Assembly (NCBI RefSeq): GCF_900312975.1
Contig: NZ_LT990039.1
Location: 744,001 to 808,000 of the forward strand
Direction: 5' to 3'
Source: Massilistercora timonensis
GTDB lineage: Bacteria; Bacillota; Clostridia; Lachnospirales; Lachnospiraceae
DNA length: 64,000 nucleotides
Notes under the pieces: model-generated
The model's input: the letters and a program-made list of their open reading frames with translations, nothing else
The model's database searches: none
What the model was told of the DNA's origin: nothing
In this document: positions 14,256 to 22,005 of the stretch, one piece after another
Layout of the letters: each line of letters starts with the position of its first letter
Position numbering within the stretch: position 1 is the stretch's first letter
Made by a program: the position numbers and the translations under genes

Positions 14256-15347
14256 TCAAGGTTTCCGATTTGTTTGAAAGGAAGCAGTAGCTATTGTGCC
14301 ATGATCCTTTCTATTCGTCAGCGTAAGTGCTCCGCCGTGTTTTAGGCATAATGTCTGGCTGCTATAAAGCCCCATCCCAAAGTGTGCGGAATCTCCATTC
14401 AGTTTTCCAAACGGTTTTGGGCCGTTTTGTACCAACTCTGCGGGATAACCGGGGCCATCATCTGTGACCGACAAAAGCAAGAGGTTTTCCCGCTGTTGCA
14501 GGCATATTATAATTTCACTTTTTGCAAAACGAGCTGCATTTCCAATCAAATTTTCCGCGACAATCAGAAATAACGCATGATCTATTTGTACAGTTCCATT
14601 ATCAGGTGCAGAAATGGATAGCTGGAATGTTCCAGCAAGAAGTTTTGTAGTATCTTCTAATTCCGAGCGCAATAGGGAATAGGAACACTCGCTTACCCGC
14701 AGTGGCATTTGTTCCAATCTTTGTATGCTGCTCATAGCTTCCACATACTGCTCTATACGTTGGGTATAGCTTTCCAGTCTGTCAATCGTCTGCTTATCTG
14801 CTGTACCCTGACGCAGTAATTTCACAGTTCCTTTCAAAACTGTGATCGGATTTCTTAAATCGTGGGAAAACGCGGCATTTAATCTTTTGCGTTCTTCCAT
14901 CTGCCGCCATAGTTCCTGATTTGATTTCAAAAGTTCTTCGCGCATAGTATCAAAGGCAACACAGAGTTGCCCCAATTCATCACCAGAACGAACCGGCATA
15001 ATAAAATCAAGGTCGTGGTTCTGAATCCTTGTAATACCATTTTGCAATACGGCAATCGGTTGCTTCAATTTAATGTGGTAATATAGAACTCCTGATAGGG
15101 CTAGCCCACCCATAGGAAGCGCAATGCAAGATACAACTTGTATGATTCCTAATACTGACAATATAGTTTGCTGGGATGCTGTCGGTTCTTCCAGTTTAAC
15201 TATTGTACCATCTGGAGAAATCTGTATTCCACCAGTGGGAAAGGTGCTGCTAATCACATTACACACCACAAAAACGAGCACCAATAGCAGGAGAGCCAGT
15301 AAAACACAGGAAACAGACAAAACAAGAAAAGACTTTTTTAACCCCAT
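14256..15347 (-). CDS. Sensor histidine kinase
   Basis: This is a 363-residue membrane kinase. Helix 1 is about residues 7-32, a short outer segment contains TGGIQISPDGTIVKLEEP, helix 2 is about 65-90, then a HAMP-like region (DLDFIMPVRSGDELGQL), the H-box NAAFSHDLRNPI with the phospho-accepting histidine, an N-box ENLIGNAARFAKS, and G boxes DDGPGYP and FGMGLYSSQ. It pairs with the regulator gene just upstream, five bases away. The short outer loop resembles kinases that work with antimicrobial-peptide ABC transporters. The start at 15347 is chosen to begin the first helix. Confidence 0.9.
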   Translation of the reverse strand: MGLKKSFLVLSVSCVLLALLLLVLVFVVCNVISSTFPTGGIQISPDGTIVKLEEPTASQQTILSVLGIIQVVSCIALPMGGLALSGVLYYHIKLKQPIAVLQNGITRIQNHDLDFIMPVRSGDELGQLCVAFDTMREELLKSNQELWRQMEERKRLNAAFSHDLRNPITVLKGTVKLLRQGTADKQTIDRLESYTQRIEQYVEAMSSIQRLEQMPLRVSECSYSLLRSELEDTTKLLAGTFQLSISAPDNGTVQIDHALFLIVAENLIGNAARFAKSEIIICLQQRENLLLLSVTDDGPGYPAELVQNGPKPFGKLNGDSAHFGMGLYSSQTLCLKHGGALTLTNRKDHGTIATASFQTNRKP

Positions 15348-15352
15348 ATTTT

Positions 15353-16024
15353 TTAGGCGTTCCACCGATAACCACACCCCCAAACTGTTTCAATGTAATT
15401 GTGCAGCGTATGTGCTGCAAACTTAGCCCGTATTTTCCGAATATGTTCCATGATCGTGTCGCTATTCCCGTCCCCATCCAATCCCCACACAAGTTCATAA
15501 ATTCGTTCTCGGTCAAAGACTTGGCCTGCATTGAGGGAAAGAAGCTCCACAATTTCAAACTCCCGCTTGGACAACGGAATGCTCTGGCTATTGATTGTAG
15601 CTGTCCGGGCAGAGTAATCTAATGCCAATTCACCAAAGAAGCGAACCGCAGAATTACTTTGGCGGCGCTGCTCCCGTCGCAGGTGTGCGGCAATACGTGC
15701 CCCTAATTCGTCCAGATCAAAGGGTTTTACAATATAGTCATCTGCTCCAGCTTGAAAGCCTATGATTTTGTCGCTGGATTCAATGCGGGCGGTCAAAAAC
15801 AAAATGGGGCAAGTGATGTAGTCCCGTACCTTCTGGCATACGGTCAGCCCGTCCATATCCGGCATATTGATGTCCAGCAAAATCAAATCAGGGTTGCTTG
15901 CGATTTTTTGGAGTGCTTCTTGGCCGCTATATGCTGTCAGAATATCATATTGTTTTTGAAAGTAACTTTGTATCATATCGACGATACCGTGTTCATCATC
16001 GACAATCAAAATCTTTGTTTTCAC
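15353..16024 (-). CDS. OmpR/PhoB-family response regulator
   Basis: This is a 223-residue regulator with a receiver domain (ILIVDDEHG at the N-terminus, phosphorylation site in DLILLDINMPDMDG, then LTAR and YIVKPFD) and a C-terminal winged helix (LSKREFEIVELLSLNAGQVF...DTIMEHIRKIRAKF...TVWGCGYRW). A GTG at 16024 with GGAGG eight bases upstream is the best start. The longer open frame above it has no ribosome site. It is the first gene of the cargo operon and probably controls the ABC transporter genes downstream. Confidence 0.9.
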   Translation of the reverse strand: MKTKILIVDDEHGIVDMIQSYFQKQYDILTAYSGQEALQKIASNPDLILLDINMPDMDGLTVCQKVRDYITCPILFLTARIESSDKIIGFQAGADDYIVKPFDLDELGARIAAHLRREQRRQSNSAVRFFGELALDYSARTATINSQSIPLSKREFEIVELLSLNAGQVFDRERIYELVWGLDGDGNSDTIMEHIRKIRAKFAAHTLHNYIETVWGCGYRWNA

Positions 16025-16097
16025 GATCTTTTCCTCCATTTCACATCCGATATTGTATCTTTCAAATCTCAAGAAAATCTCAAAGCCTGACATTTTC

Positions 16098-16103
16098 ATT
16101 ATA
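16098..16103 (-). promoter_or_regulatory. -10 element of the two-component operon
   Basis: TATAAT lies 74 bases upstream of the response regulator start in an AT-rich stretch. The -35 (TGCAAA-like) is weak, as expected for an activator-dependent promoter. Confidence 0.45.
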
Positions 16104-16140
16104 TCATAGCTGAATAAAATTTGCAGGCACGCTAGTACTC

Positions 16141-16494
16141 TTAAATCATCGTTATCTCTTGAAAAATAACTTCCTCTGCCTGTGCTTTCAGCGTGTTCAT
16201 CAGCCCCACCCACCGCATAGGGTCACGGGATTTCAGTTCCTCGGTGACGCCTGCCGCCTCCATCATGCGGGGCAGCATGGCGTCCATGCGCTCCCGCGCC
16301 GCCCTGTCGATCTCCAACAGGTGCGGGTACAGCTTTTCGCTTAAAATCAAGCTGCTGTAAAGGCCGGGCCGGTGTTCCTTCAGGTAGCGTTGCCGCATAC
16401 GGCCATACTTGCCGATGGGGGCCTCCAGCTGCTCGGAAAGTTTCAGGTCGGGGATGTAGTAATCCCCGCACCGGGTGTAAGTCAATTCGCTCAT
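16141..16494 (-). CDS. tnpV: TnpV-family transposon protein
   Basis: This is a 117-residue protein with the TnpV pattern: YYIPDLKLSE, then PIGKYGRMRQRYLKEHRPGLYSSLI (in two parts), LSEKLYPHLLEIDRAARERM, and MRWVGLMNTLKAQAEE. TnpV accompanies the large serine recombinase TnpX in Tn4451-like elements, and its role is unsettled. The ATG at 16494 is eight bases from AAAGGAG and is preferred over an ATG two codons earlier that sits too close. It lies directly after the tnpX remnant, as in related elements. Confidence 0.82.
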   Translation of the reverse strand: MSELTYTRCGDYYIPDLKLSEQLEAPIGKYGRMRQRYLKEHRPGLYSSLILSEKLYPHLLEIDRAARERMDAMLPRMMEAAGVTEELKSRDPMRWVGLMNTLKAQAEEVIFQEITMI

Positions 16495-16520
16495 GTTCAT
16501 TCTCCTTTGCACTGTGATGG

Positions 16521-17102
16521 TTAAACTGCGGCGCTGGCCGATACGGTGGCCTTGCGCGGCTCCTGCCTGGGCAACTGGCTGACGGTGGTAAAAATGCCCT
16601 TCTCCATGTCCTCAGCCCGGATAGCTGCCTTTGCCGCCTCCATTTTTGCTTTGCGCTTGGCGTTGTAGCGTTCTTCCCATTCCTTTTGCTTGCCGTTGGC
16701 CTTGCGGCGCAAGTAGTTCTGGTGAAGCCTATCCTTGCGTTCCTCCTTCTTCCGCAGTTCTTCCTGTTCCTCCGGGGTCAGGGGAACCGGCTGCAAGGCA
16801 GGTGGGATATACCGGCCCACAAAGTTGAAGTAGATTTCAACCTCCTGTGTGGTGTCCTGGCTGCCTTTGCGGGCGCGTTCATGGACAAGGATTTTCTCTA
16901 CAAACTCGTTGAGCATGGTATTTGTCAGCGTGTCGAAATTCTCATACTTGTCAATCAGGGCTATAAACTTCTCCGCAGATTTCCGGCTCTGCTCATAGCC
17001 GGTAACGGCCTTTTCCAGTTCCGTGATTTCCGCATTGAGAGCGTCCTGCTCTTTGGCATACTGTGTGTCCAGGGCCTCATACCGGGCGTCCGGCAGCGGG
17101 CG
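16521..17102 (-). pseudogene. tnpX: TnpX-type large serine recombinase, C-terminal remnant
   Basis: About 193 codons remain, starting near LPDARYEALDTQY. A coiled-coil region follows (KEQDALNAEITELEKAV), then KFIALIDKYENFDTLTNTMLNEFVEKILVHE, typical of the DUF4368-type C-terminus, and a basic tail. The resolvase domain with the catalytic serine and the zinc-ribbon core are missing. The frame is fused in DNA to virD4 sequence at about 17,096 in another frame. The element therefore cannot excise itself with this gene. The remnant also gives the orientation of the inner element. Confidence 0.85.
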
Positions 17103-17401
17103 CTGCCATACTCCATACCGTGCCGGTACTTCTTGGCGTTCTTGCTTTTGAGATACACGGCCAATCGCAGGCCAGCGCCGCAGCACAGCCCCACCAGCAG
17201 GTCCAAAGGGTGCAGGCTGGGCCACCAGCTGGCCAGCGCCACCGGCAGCGTGGAGAAGAACGAAAGCATTTTTGCCGAAGCGTCCGCACCCACGGCCATC
17301 CGCCATCCTTCACCGAAGTTGGTTGCGAACAGCCCCATCAGGATATAGGGCATATTCAGCAAAAGGAGCTTTTTGATGTCAAGTTGCTTTTTCATCTTCA
17401 T
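17096..17401 (-). pseudogene. virD4: VirD4/TraG coupling protein, N-terminal fragment
   Basis: The first 102 codons begin MKMKKQLDIKKLLLLNMPYI. They contain two membrane segments (about 13-30 and 60-83) and end in YLKSKNAKKYRHGMEYGSAR, which in intact homologues precedes the Walker A region. Sequence then switches to the tnpX remnant. The start overlaps the stop of pcfB (ATGA), the usual arrangement in these elements. The 3' part of the gene is 13.5 kb away at 2740-3564, and the codons in between, including Walker A, are absent from the window. Confidence 0.88.
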
Positions 17402-17898
17402 CGTTCCAGCTCCTTCCGCTTGTTCCGGTCCACAACGGCGTGTTTCACCAGCTCTTTGAACTGGCTCAGCTTTGCCAGCACGGACGGACGCTCTGTTTTC
17501 TGCGCCTTTCTGACCTTCTTGCCGGTGTACTCGGTAAAGGCAGCGGTCAGGGCATCCGCATCGCGGCCTTTGAAAAAGATCAGGTACTTGGGCGGGGAGC
17601 TGCTGCGGTCCTTCTTCACCGCATAGTCAACGCCGTATTTCCGGGCGATCTTTTCAAACTCCTTGATGGAGGGGTCGGTGATCTCGATGTTGGAAACGCC
17701 CTGATTCTGGCCGATCAGCTGCTTCACCGTCTGTTTGCCGTGGGGAATCACGGGGGTATCCCGGCTTTTCTGCTTTTGCAGCTTCTTTTCCTTGCGGTGG
17801 GCAAGGTACTTGGTGATGGCGGCCTTAAACAGCCGCCCGGTAAACTTTGTTCCGCTGACTACCAGCGTCAAAGTCCTGTTTTCCACTTCCTCCTGCAT
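17398..17898 (-). CDS. pcfB: PcfB-family (DUF3801) conjugation protein
   Basis: This is a 166-residue basic protein. It has the central pattern KQTVKQLIGQNQGVSNIEI and FEKIARKYGVDYAVKKD, then PPKYLIFFKGRDADALTAAF, typical of PcfB/DUF3801. PcfB takes part in processing or docking of the relaxosome in the pCF10 system. The gene is preceded by AAGGAGG and is translationally coupled to virD4. It belongs to the outer conjugative element and looks intact. Confidence 0.85.
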   Translation of the reverse strand: MQEEVENRTLTLVVSGTKFTGRLFKAAITKYLAHRKEKKLQKQKSRDTPVIPHGKQTVKQLIGQNQGVSNIEITDPSIKEFEKIARKYGVDYAVKKDRSSSPPKYLIFFKGRDADALTAAFTEYTGKKVRKAQKTERPSVLAKLSQFKELVKHAVVDRNKRKELER

Positions 17899-17999
17899 AG
17901 GTCATCGCCTCCTTTCCACGGATTTTGCAGGGGTGGCGCTTGATACTAAGGCGGGACCACCAGCCGCCGCAGCAGGTATTTCATCATGGCAGGCTCCTT

Positions 18000-18311
18000 T
18001 CAACGCAGCTGATCGGAGCGGTCATAGTACAGATGTCCCTGGCGCACCTTGGCATGGCTGAGAATCTTGATGTGGCCCTTTTCCTGGTTCTCCAGGCTTT
18101 TCTGGTATCCGGCCTCCGTCAGAAACAGGCGGGTCCGTTCGCCTTTCCAGCCCACCGGCGAATCGTGGGTCAGCACATCGAAGATAATCATGTGCCGGGT
18201 GTCCTCGGCAAACCGCTCCAAATCCATGTACTCATGGCCGTGGTAGTTCTGCGCCCCGGCCTTGAGCCGCATTTCCTCCATCAGCTGGCCCACGGTCTTA
18301 CGCTCAGGCAT
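18000..18311 (-). CDS. Hypothetical conjugative-element protein (paralogue of 19897-20172)
   Basis: This is a 103-residue protein. Its core, FAEDTRHMIIFDV, then RTRLFLTEAGYQKSL, then GHIKILSHAKVRQGHLYYD, lines up with the protein at 19897-20172 (DSTRWMIEF, MRLFLTEDGYQAAL, REIKIKRYARVIEGHVLDF). No catalytic motif or membrane segment is seen. ATG at 18311 follows AAGGAGG. It overlaps the end of the DUF7768-like gene by eight bases. The function is unknown. Duplicated copies within one element suggest a useful backbone role. Confidence 0.65.
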   Translation of the reverse strand: MPERKTVGQLMEEMRLKAGAQNYHGHEYMDLERFAEDTRHMIIFDVLTHDSPVGWKGERTRLFLTEAGYQKSLENQEKGHIKILSHAKVRQGHLYYDRSDQLR

Positions 18312-18666
18312 GGCGCGCACCTCCTTTCCCGCGTCCCTGGCCTTTCACAGTCAGGATACCGTCCAGGGTGGTAGCGGTGATCCGCAGGCGCTCAGCGGTG
18401 GCGATGTCATTCTTCACGGTCTCGTCGATGCCGTGGCCGCAGACCACCAGCACATGGGACCGGCGCAGATAGTCTCGCACCATATCCAGCCCGTCCTTGT
18501 GTTCCTGGGGAATCTCGTCCTTGAGGAAGGTGGACAAGAACAGAACCGGGCAGATGGGCGAATACCCGGCGTCGTACACCTGGCGGCAGTAGGTGGCAGC
18601 GTTCTCGGCGTTCTCATACTGGTTGTTGCTCCAGGGAGCCGTAATGTAGGCAAGAGGTCGTTTCAT
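18304..18666 (-). CDS. DUF7768/DUF4406-like protein
   Basis: This is a 120-residue protein beginning MKRPLAYITAPWSNNQYEN, with YCRQVYDAGYSPICPVLFLS and MVRDYLRRSHVLVVCGHGID. The pattern resembles nucleoside 2-deoxyribosyltransferase-like folds (DUF4406 and DUF7768) that are common on phages and conjugative elements. An enzymatic role is only inferred. The start at 18666 is preceded by GAAAGGATTTTGCC. It lies between the DUF6017-like gene and the small hypothetical gene, probably in one operon. Confidence 0.65.
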   Translation of the reverse strand: MKRPLAYITAPWSNNQYENAENAATYCRQVYDAGYSPICPVLFLSTFLKDEIPQEHKDGLDMVRDYLRRSHVLVVCGHGIDETVKNDIATAERLRITATTLDGILTVKGQGRGKGGARHA

Positions 18667-18714
18667 GGCAAAATCCTTTCTCCCGGTATTGCCGGGCAAC
18701 AGAAAAGCGGCTGT

Positions 18715-19608
18715 TTACCAGCCGCCTGTGTTCATATCGTGATTGACTTGTACGGTGTAGTGATTGCTGATCGTGGTGGGCGCGTTGAACAGCACTGCAA
18801 GCAAATACTGTTTCATATTGCGGACCTCCGTGGTGTTTTTCTGCATACCGTCCATGACAAATCGGATATGCTCGCTATCCAGCTTCAAGAACCGGGAGCG
18901 CACGACTTCATGGGGAAAGTCGCTGCCAGCGATCCGAGTGGTTTTACGTTTGGCACAAACGGTCTCCACCATCAGCTCCACAATCTCGTCCAGGTCCTCA
19001 CGGTAGGTCGAAAACTCTCTGCACAGATAGTCATACTCGATGTTCTCCAGAATCAATTCCCGATAATTTTCTATCTCTGAGACAGACATCGCATCCCTTC
19101 CTTTCCGTTCCGGCAGCTGTGCTGCCGCTGTTTCCCGGAAGGGAATGGAATCGGTACTTGCTCCATGAGTATTTTGTTTTTGAGTATTTGGTTTCTCTAT
19201 ATTTAATTCTGCGGGCTTTTCCGTATCCGGTTTATCCAGATACGGGTTTTCCGTATCTGGTGAAGCCGTATCTGGTACAGCCGTATCCGGCCTTGGCGTT
19301 TCTGGCTGCCTGGGCTGGGGTTTCTCATAAATCACATACTCGGTGTCGCTGATCCGGCCTTGTTGGTCCCGCAGCTGGTTCCGCACGATGTAACCGGCGG
19401 TTTCCAACTCCCGCAGCGCACTGCCGATGGCATCAACGCCCTCCTTGCAGATTTTCGCAAGTCCACGGGTAGTATAGTTCCAGTCATCAGGCAGGGATAA
19501 CATCATGGAAAGAAGCCCCTTTGCCTTGAGGGATAGTTCGTGGTTCCGCAGGTGATGATTGCTCATCACGGTATAATCTTTGGTCCGTTCAATGCGAAAA
19601 ACGGCCAT
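18715..19608 (-). CDS. DUF6017-like protein with N-terminal helix-turn-helix
   Basis: This is a 297-residue protein. The N-terminal winged-helix region (about 1-95: MAVFRIERTKDYTVMSNHHL, LSLKAKGLLSMMLSLPDDWNYTT, CKEGVDAIGSALRELETAGYI) resembles replication initiators. A Pro/Asp/Thr repeat linker (about 100-135, PDT five times) follows. The C-terminal domain (MSVSEIENYRELILENIEYDYL...VRSRFLKLDSEHIRFVMDGM) is the DUF6017 pattern. Such proteins sit between parAB and pcfB-virD4 in Clostridia conjugative elements and are thought to act in replication or maintenance. Start at 19608 with GGAG upstream. Confidence 0.8.
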   Translation of the reverse strand: MAVFRIERTKDYTVMSNHHLRNHELSLKAKGLLSMMLSLPDDWNYTTRGLAKICKEGVDAIGSALRELETAGYIVRNQLRDQQGRISDTEYVIYEKPQPRQPETPRPDTAVPDTASPDTENPYLDKPDTEKPAELNIEKPNTQKQNTHGASTDSIPFRETAAAQLPERKGRDAMSVSEIENYRELILENIEYDYLCREFSTYREDLDEIVELMVETVCAKRKTTRIAGSDFPHEVVRSRFLKLDSEHIRFVMDGMQKNTTEVRNMKQYLLAVLFNAPTTISNHYTVQVNHDMNTGGW

Positions 19609-19638
19609 TGACTTCACTCCTTTCTAATTTTAGGGCAT

Positions 19639-19678
19639 GAAAAAAGCCACAATCCTTCGTGAAAAAGACTGTGGCTTT
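19639..19678 (-). terminator. Intrinsic terminator between the small gene and the DUF6017-like gene
   Basis: AAAGCCACA and TGTGGCTTT (19670-19678 with 19643-19651) form a 9-bp stem followed by T6 on the minus strand. It separates the parAB side from the replication/transfer side. Confidence 0.75.
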
Positions 19679-19863
19679 CAGCTGTTTTTGTTGTTCTGCC
19701 AGGGCCGGTAAGGACGCTTGTACTTCGGCGGATGACTGAACATCGGCTCATGCTCCGAAAACGGGAGGGTCTGCAAAACCCGGTCAATGTCGGTGGATTC
19801 CATATCATACTGGGACTGGCAACTTTCCCGGATGGCATCTTTGATGCTCTGGACAGTACACAT
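19678..19863 (-). CDS. Small hypothetical conjugative-element protein
   Basis: This is a 61-residue protein starting MCTVQSIKDAIRESCQSQYD and ending with a Pro/Lys/Tyr-rich tail (HPPKYKRPYRPWQNNKNS). The second of two nearby ATGs is chosen because GGAAAGGA is at correct spacing. The stop lies at the foot of a strong terminator. No family is recognised. The tail could contact DNA, but there is no motif to prove it. Confidence 0.5.
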   Translation of the reverse strand: MCTVQSIKDAIRESCQSQYDMESTDIDRVLQTLPFSEHEPMFSHPPKYKRPYRPWQNNKNS

Positions 19864-19896
19864 ATTCATTCCTTTCCTTTCGTAGTGATAATGAGT

Positions 19897-20172
19897 TTAC
19901 GGGTGGCGGCGGCGCTTGTCCGGTTTGAAGTCGAGCACATGGCCCTCGATCACACGGGCATACCGCTTGATTTTGATTTCCCGACGCTTCTGGCTTACGA
20001 GGGCGGCCTGATACCCGTCCTCCGTAAGAAACAGCCGCATATCATCGCCGGGGCAGCCGTAGGAACAAGGGCGCTGAACGGAAAACTCGATCATCCAGCG
20101 GGTGCTGTCCTGAAAACGCTCTACGGCCAAGATATTGTGTCCTTTCAGCTCACGGGCTGAAATATCCCTCAT
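19897..20172 (-). CDS. Hypothetical conjugative-element protein (paralogue of 18000-18311)
   Basis: This is a 91-residue basic protein with the blocks ERFQDSTRWMIEFSV, DDMRLFLTEDGYQAALVSQK and IKIKRYARVIEGHVLDF shared with the 103-residue protein at 18000-18311. Start ATG at 20172 has AAAGGAG upstream. It lies 12 bases downstream of parB and is probably co-transcribed. Unknown function. The C-terminus KPDKRRRHP is strongly basic. Confidence 0.62.
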   Translation of the reverse strand: MRDISARELKGHNILAVERFQDSTRWMIEFSVQRPCSYGCPGDDMRLFLTEDGYQAALVSQKRREIKIKRYARVIEGHVLDFKPDKRRRHP

Positions 20173-20184
20173 AGGCGGCTCCTT

Positions 20185-21111
20185 TCATCGTTCCTGGTCT
20201 CTCTGGCGCTTCTTCTGCCACGCCTCCAGCAGTTTGATAATGGTTTCCTGCATCCGCTGGGGCGTATAGCTTTTGGGGAAATACTTCCGCAGGGTGTCGG
20301 AGGTGAAAGTCACTTTGTCGAGATCACTTTTCTTTTCCTCACCCATGATGACGCGCATCATATCGAGGGTCAGATGTCCCTCCTGGCTGTATTTCTTGAG
20401 TCGCTGAGCCTGGGAGAGAGAGGGGGTAGCCTGTTCGCTGTCCATCGCGTCCAGCAAATCCCGCTGTTCTTCTTTTTTGAGAAAGGACAGCTCATAAGCC
20501 GGATTGAGGGCGATTTTCTTTTCATCGACCATATCCAGCAGTTCGGGAATCAGCTCCGTCAGGCGGATATAGCGCTGCACCTGGTTCCTACTCGAACCAG
20601 CCTGCTGCGCCAACAATTCATCTGCACGCAACTTCGTCCCAAGTTGGGACGAAGTTAAGTCCCCCCGTGCGCCTTGGTGTTTCATAGCCTCCAGCTTCAT
20701 CTTGTAAGCAAAGGCCCTTTCGCTGGGGAGCAGGCTTTCACGTTGTAAGTTGCTGTCCACCATGATGATAGTGGCAGCATCATCGTCCAGGTCTCGGACA
20801 ATGACAGGCATGGTTTCTTTCTCGGCCAGCTCACTGGCCCGGTGCCGCCTGTGACCGGCAACCAGCTCATAGCCGCCCTCCGGGTCCGGGCGGGCGATCG
20901 CCGGAACCAGAACACCATACTGCCGAACGCTGTCGGCGGTCTCCATCATGGCCTCGTCATCCTTGACTTTGAAGGGATGCCCCTTAAATGGGTGCAGCTC
21001 AGACAGCGGAATTTCCTGTATCTTCTCCAGCTTGGCATCCTGGCGGCTTTCCTCGGTGGAAAACAAATCATCGTATGGAGCCAGCTCTACTTTTTTCGCG
21101 CTGCTTTTCAA
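20185..21111 (-). CDS. parB: ParB/Spo0J-family partition protein
   Basis: This is a 308-residue protein. It has the ParB N-terminal CTPase/nuclease-like motifs (IPLSELHPFKGHPFKVKDD, ELVAGHRRHRASELA with the GxRRxxA box), a central helix-turn-helix (LLAQQAGSSRNQVQRYIRLTELIPELL, in parts) and a basic C-terminus. A TTG at 21111 follows GGAGGTGA and overlaps the parA 3' end by 44 bases. It works with ParA to segregate the element while it is extrachromosomal. Conjugative elements of this family carry the pair at one end. Confidence 0.9.
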   Translation of the reverse strand: MKSSAKKVELAPYDDLFSTEESRQDAKLEKIQEIPLSELHPFKGHPFKVKDDEAMMETADSVRQYGVLVPAIARPDPEGGYELVAGHRRHRASELAEKETMPVIVRDLDDDAATIIMVDSNLQRESLLPSERAFAYKMKLEAMKHQGARGDLTSSQLGTKLRADELLAQQAGSSRNQVQRYIRLTELIPELLDMVDEKKIALNPAYELSFLKKEEQRDLLDAMDSEQATPSLSQAQRLKKYSQEGHLTLDMMRVIMGEEKKSDLDKVTFTSDTLRKYFPKSYTPQRMQETIIKLLEAWQKKRQRDQER

Positions 21112-21889
21112 GTTTTATCACCTCCTTGGTCAGATTCTTATAGCCCTCGGCCACCTTGCCATTAGGGTCATGGGCAAAAATGCTTTTGCCCTCGGCGCTG
21201 ATCTCCTTTGCCCGGACAGAATGGGGAATCTCGGTGCCGAACACCTTGATTTTGCTGCCATAGGTCTCCCGCAGCAGGGCGGCAATCTCCTTGGCGAAGT
21301 TGGTGCGGTTGTCCACCATCGTCAGCAATATGCCGTCGATCTGGAGCTTGGGGTTGATCTGCCGCTTCACCTTGTTTACGGTCTGGAGCAGCTGTTCCAG
21401 GCCCTTGGCGGGCAGGTACTCCGCCTGAACGGGGATTATGACCCTGTTGGCGGCGGCCAGGGCGTTGACCGTGAGCATACCCAGGGATGGCTGGCAGTCA
21501 ATCAGGATATGGGAATACTGTCCCTTGAGCGTGTCCAGATACTGCCGCAGGATGGTCTCTCGGCTCATGGCGTTCACCAGGGAGACCTCCATGCCGGAGA
21601 GCTGGATGTCTGCGGGCATCAGGTCAACGCCCTCCGGGTGGTGCAGGATACCCTCGCCGGGGCGCAGCGGCTCGTCCATCAGGATACGGCCCATCGCGTC
21701 GGACAGGGTAAAGGGCAGCTTGTCCGGCTGGGGGTGGCCCAGGCTGATGGTCAGGCTGCCTTGCGGGTCCCCGTCGATCAGCAGCACTTTCTTTCCGGCC
21801 TGCGCCAGCCCAATCCCCAGGTTCGCGCAGGTGGTTGTCTTGCCAACGCCGCCTTTCTGGTTGGCGATGGCGATGATTTGCGTGTTCAA
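21068..21889 (-). CDS. parA: ParA-family partition ATPase
   Basis: This is a 273-residue ATPase beginning NTQIIAIANQKGGVGKTTT, with the deviant Walker A box, then LLIDGDPQGSLTIS, the Walker B region HILIDCQPSLGML and IIPVQAEYLPAKGLEQL. A TTG start at 21889 with GAGGTG six bases upstream is preferred over upstream possibilities that add residues before the conserved strand. It is the outermost gene of the conjugative element on the rpsI side and heads the parA-parB transcript. Confidence 0.92.
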   Translation of the reverse strand: MNTQIIAIANQKGGVGKTTTCANLGIGLAQAGKKVLLIDGDPQGSLTISLGHPQPDKLPFTLSDAMGRILMDEPLRPGEGILHHPEGVDLMPADIQLSGMEVSLVNAMSRETILRQYLDTLKGQYSHILIDCQPSLGMLTVNALAAANRVIIPVQAEYLPAKGLEQLLQTVNKVKRQINPKLQIDGILLTMVDNRTNFAKEIAALLRETYGSKIKVFGTEIPHSVRAKEISAEGKSIFAHDPNGKVAEGYKNLTKEVIKLEKQREKSRAGSIR

Positions 21890-21934
21890 TGACTTCACCT
21901 CATTTCTGAATTGTTCTATGGCTTCTGGAAATAG

Positions 21935-21974
21935 AAAAAGCCGCCACTTCAAAAATTGAAAGTGACGGCCTTTT
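21935..21974 (-). terminator. Intrinsic terminator upstream of parA
   Basis: GCCG-C-CACTT (21940-21949) pairs with AAGTG-A-CGGC (21960-21969), with a T5 run on the minus strand at 21935-21939. It lies only 46 bases before the parA start, with no visible promoter between, so it may be a conditional terminator. Confidence 0.6.
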
Positions 21975-22005
21975 CTTATCCCGGAATGAAATTCCCCGGA
22001 AACGC

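Larger units (their letters stand above)
3565..17095 (-). mobile_element. Tn4451-type mobilizable element inserted in virD4, one end deleted
   Basis: Between the two virD4 fragments lie, in transcription order, the tnpX 3' part, tnpV, a two-component/ABC cargo, four sigma-like genes, DUF3847, oriT and relaxase, a Cys-rich gene, replication initiator, helicase loader, tnpW and a hypothetical gene. tnpX, tnpV and tnpW are the marker genes of Tn4451-like serine-recombinase elements, with tnpX and tnpW at opposite ends as here. The left junction (about 3565-3600) looks like the true end. At the right junction both virD4 codons and the tnpX 5' part are missing. Boundaries are inferred. Confidence 0.75.

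Noticed and set aside
16521-17306. A continuous 261-codon frame across the virD4/tnpX junction taken as one gene
   Set aside because: The first part is virD4 DNA read out of frame, and only the portion after about 17,102 resembles a serine recombinase. It is a fusion by deletion, not a functional gene.
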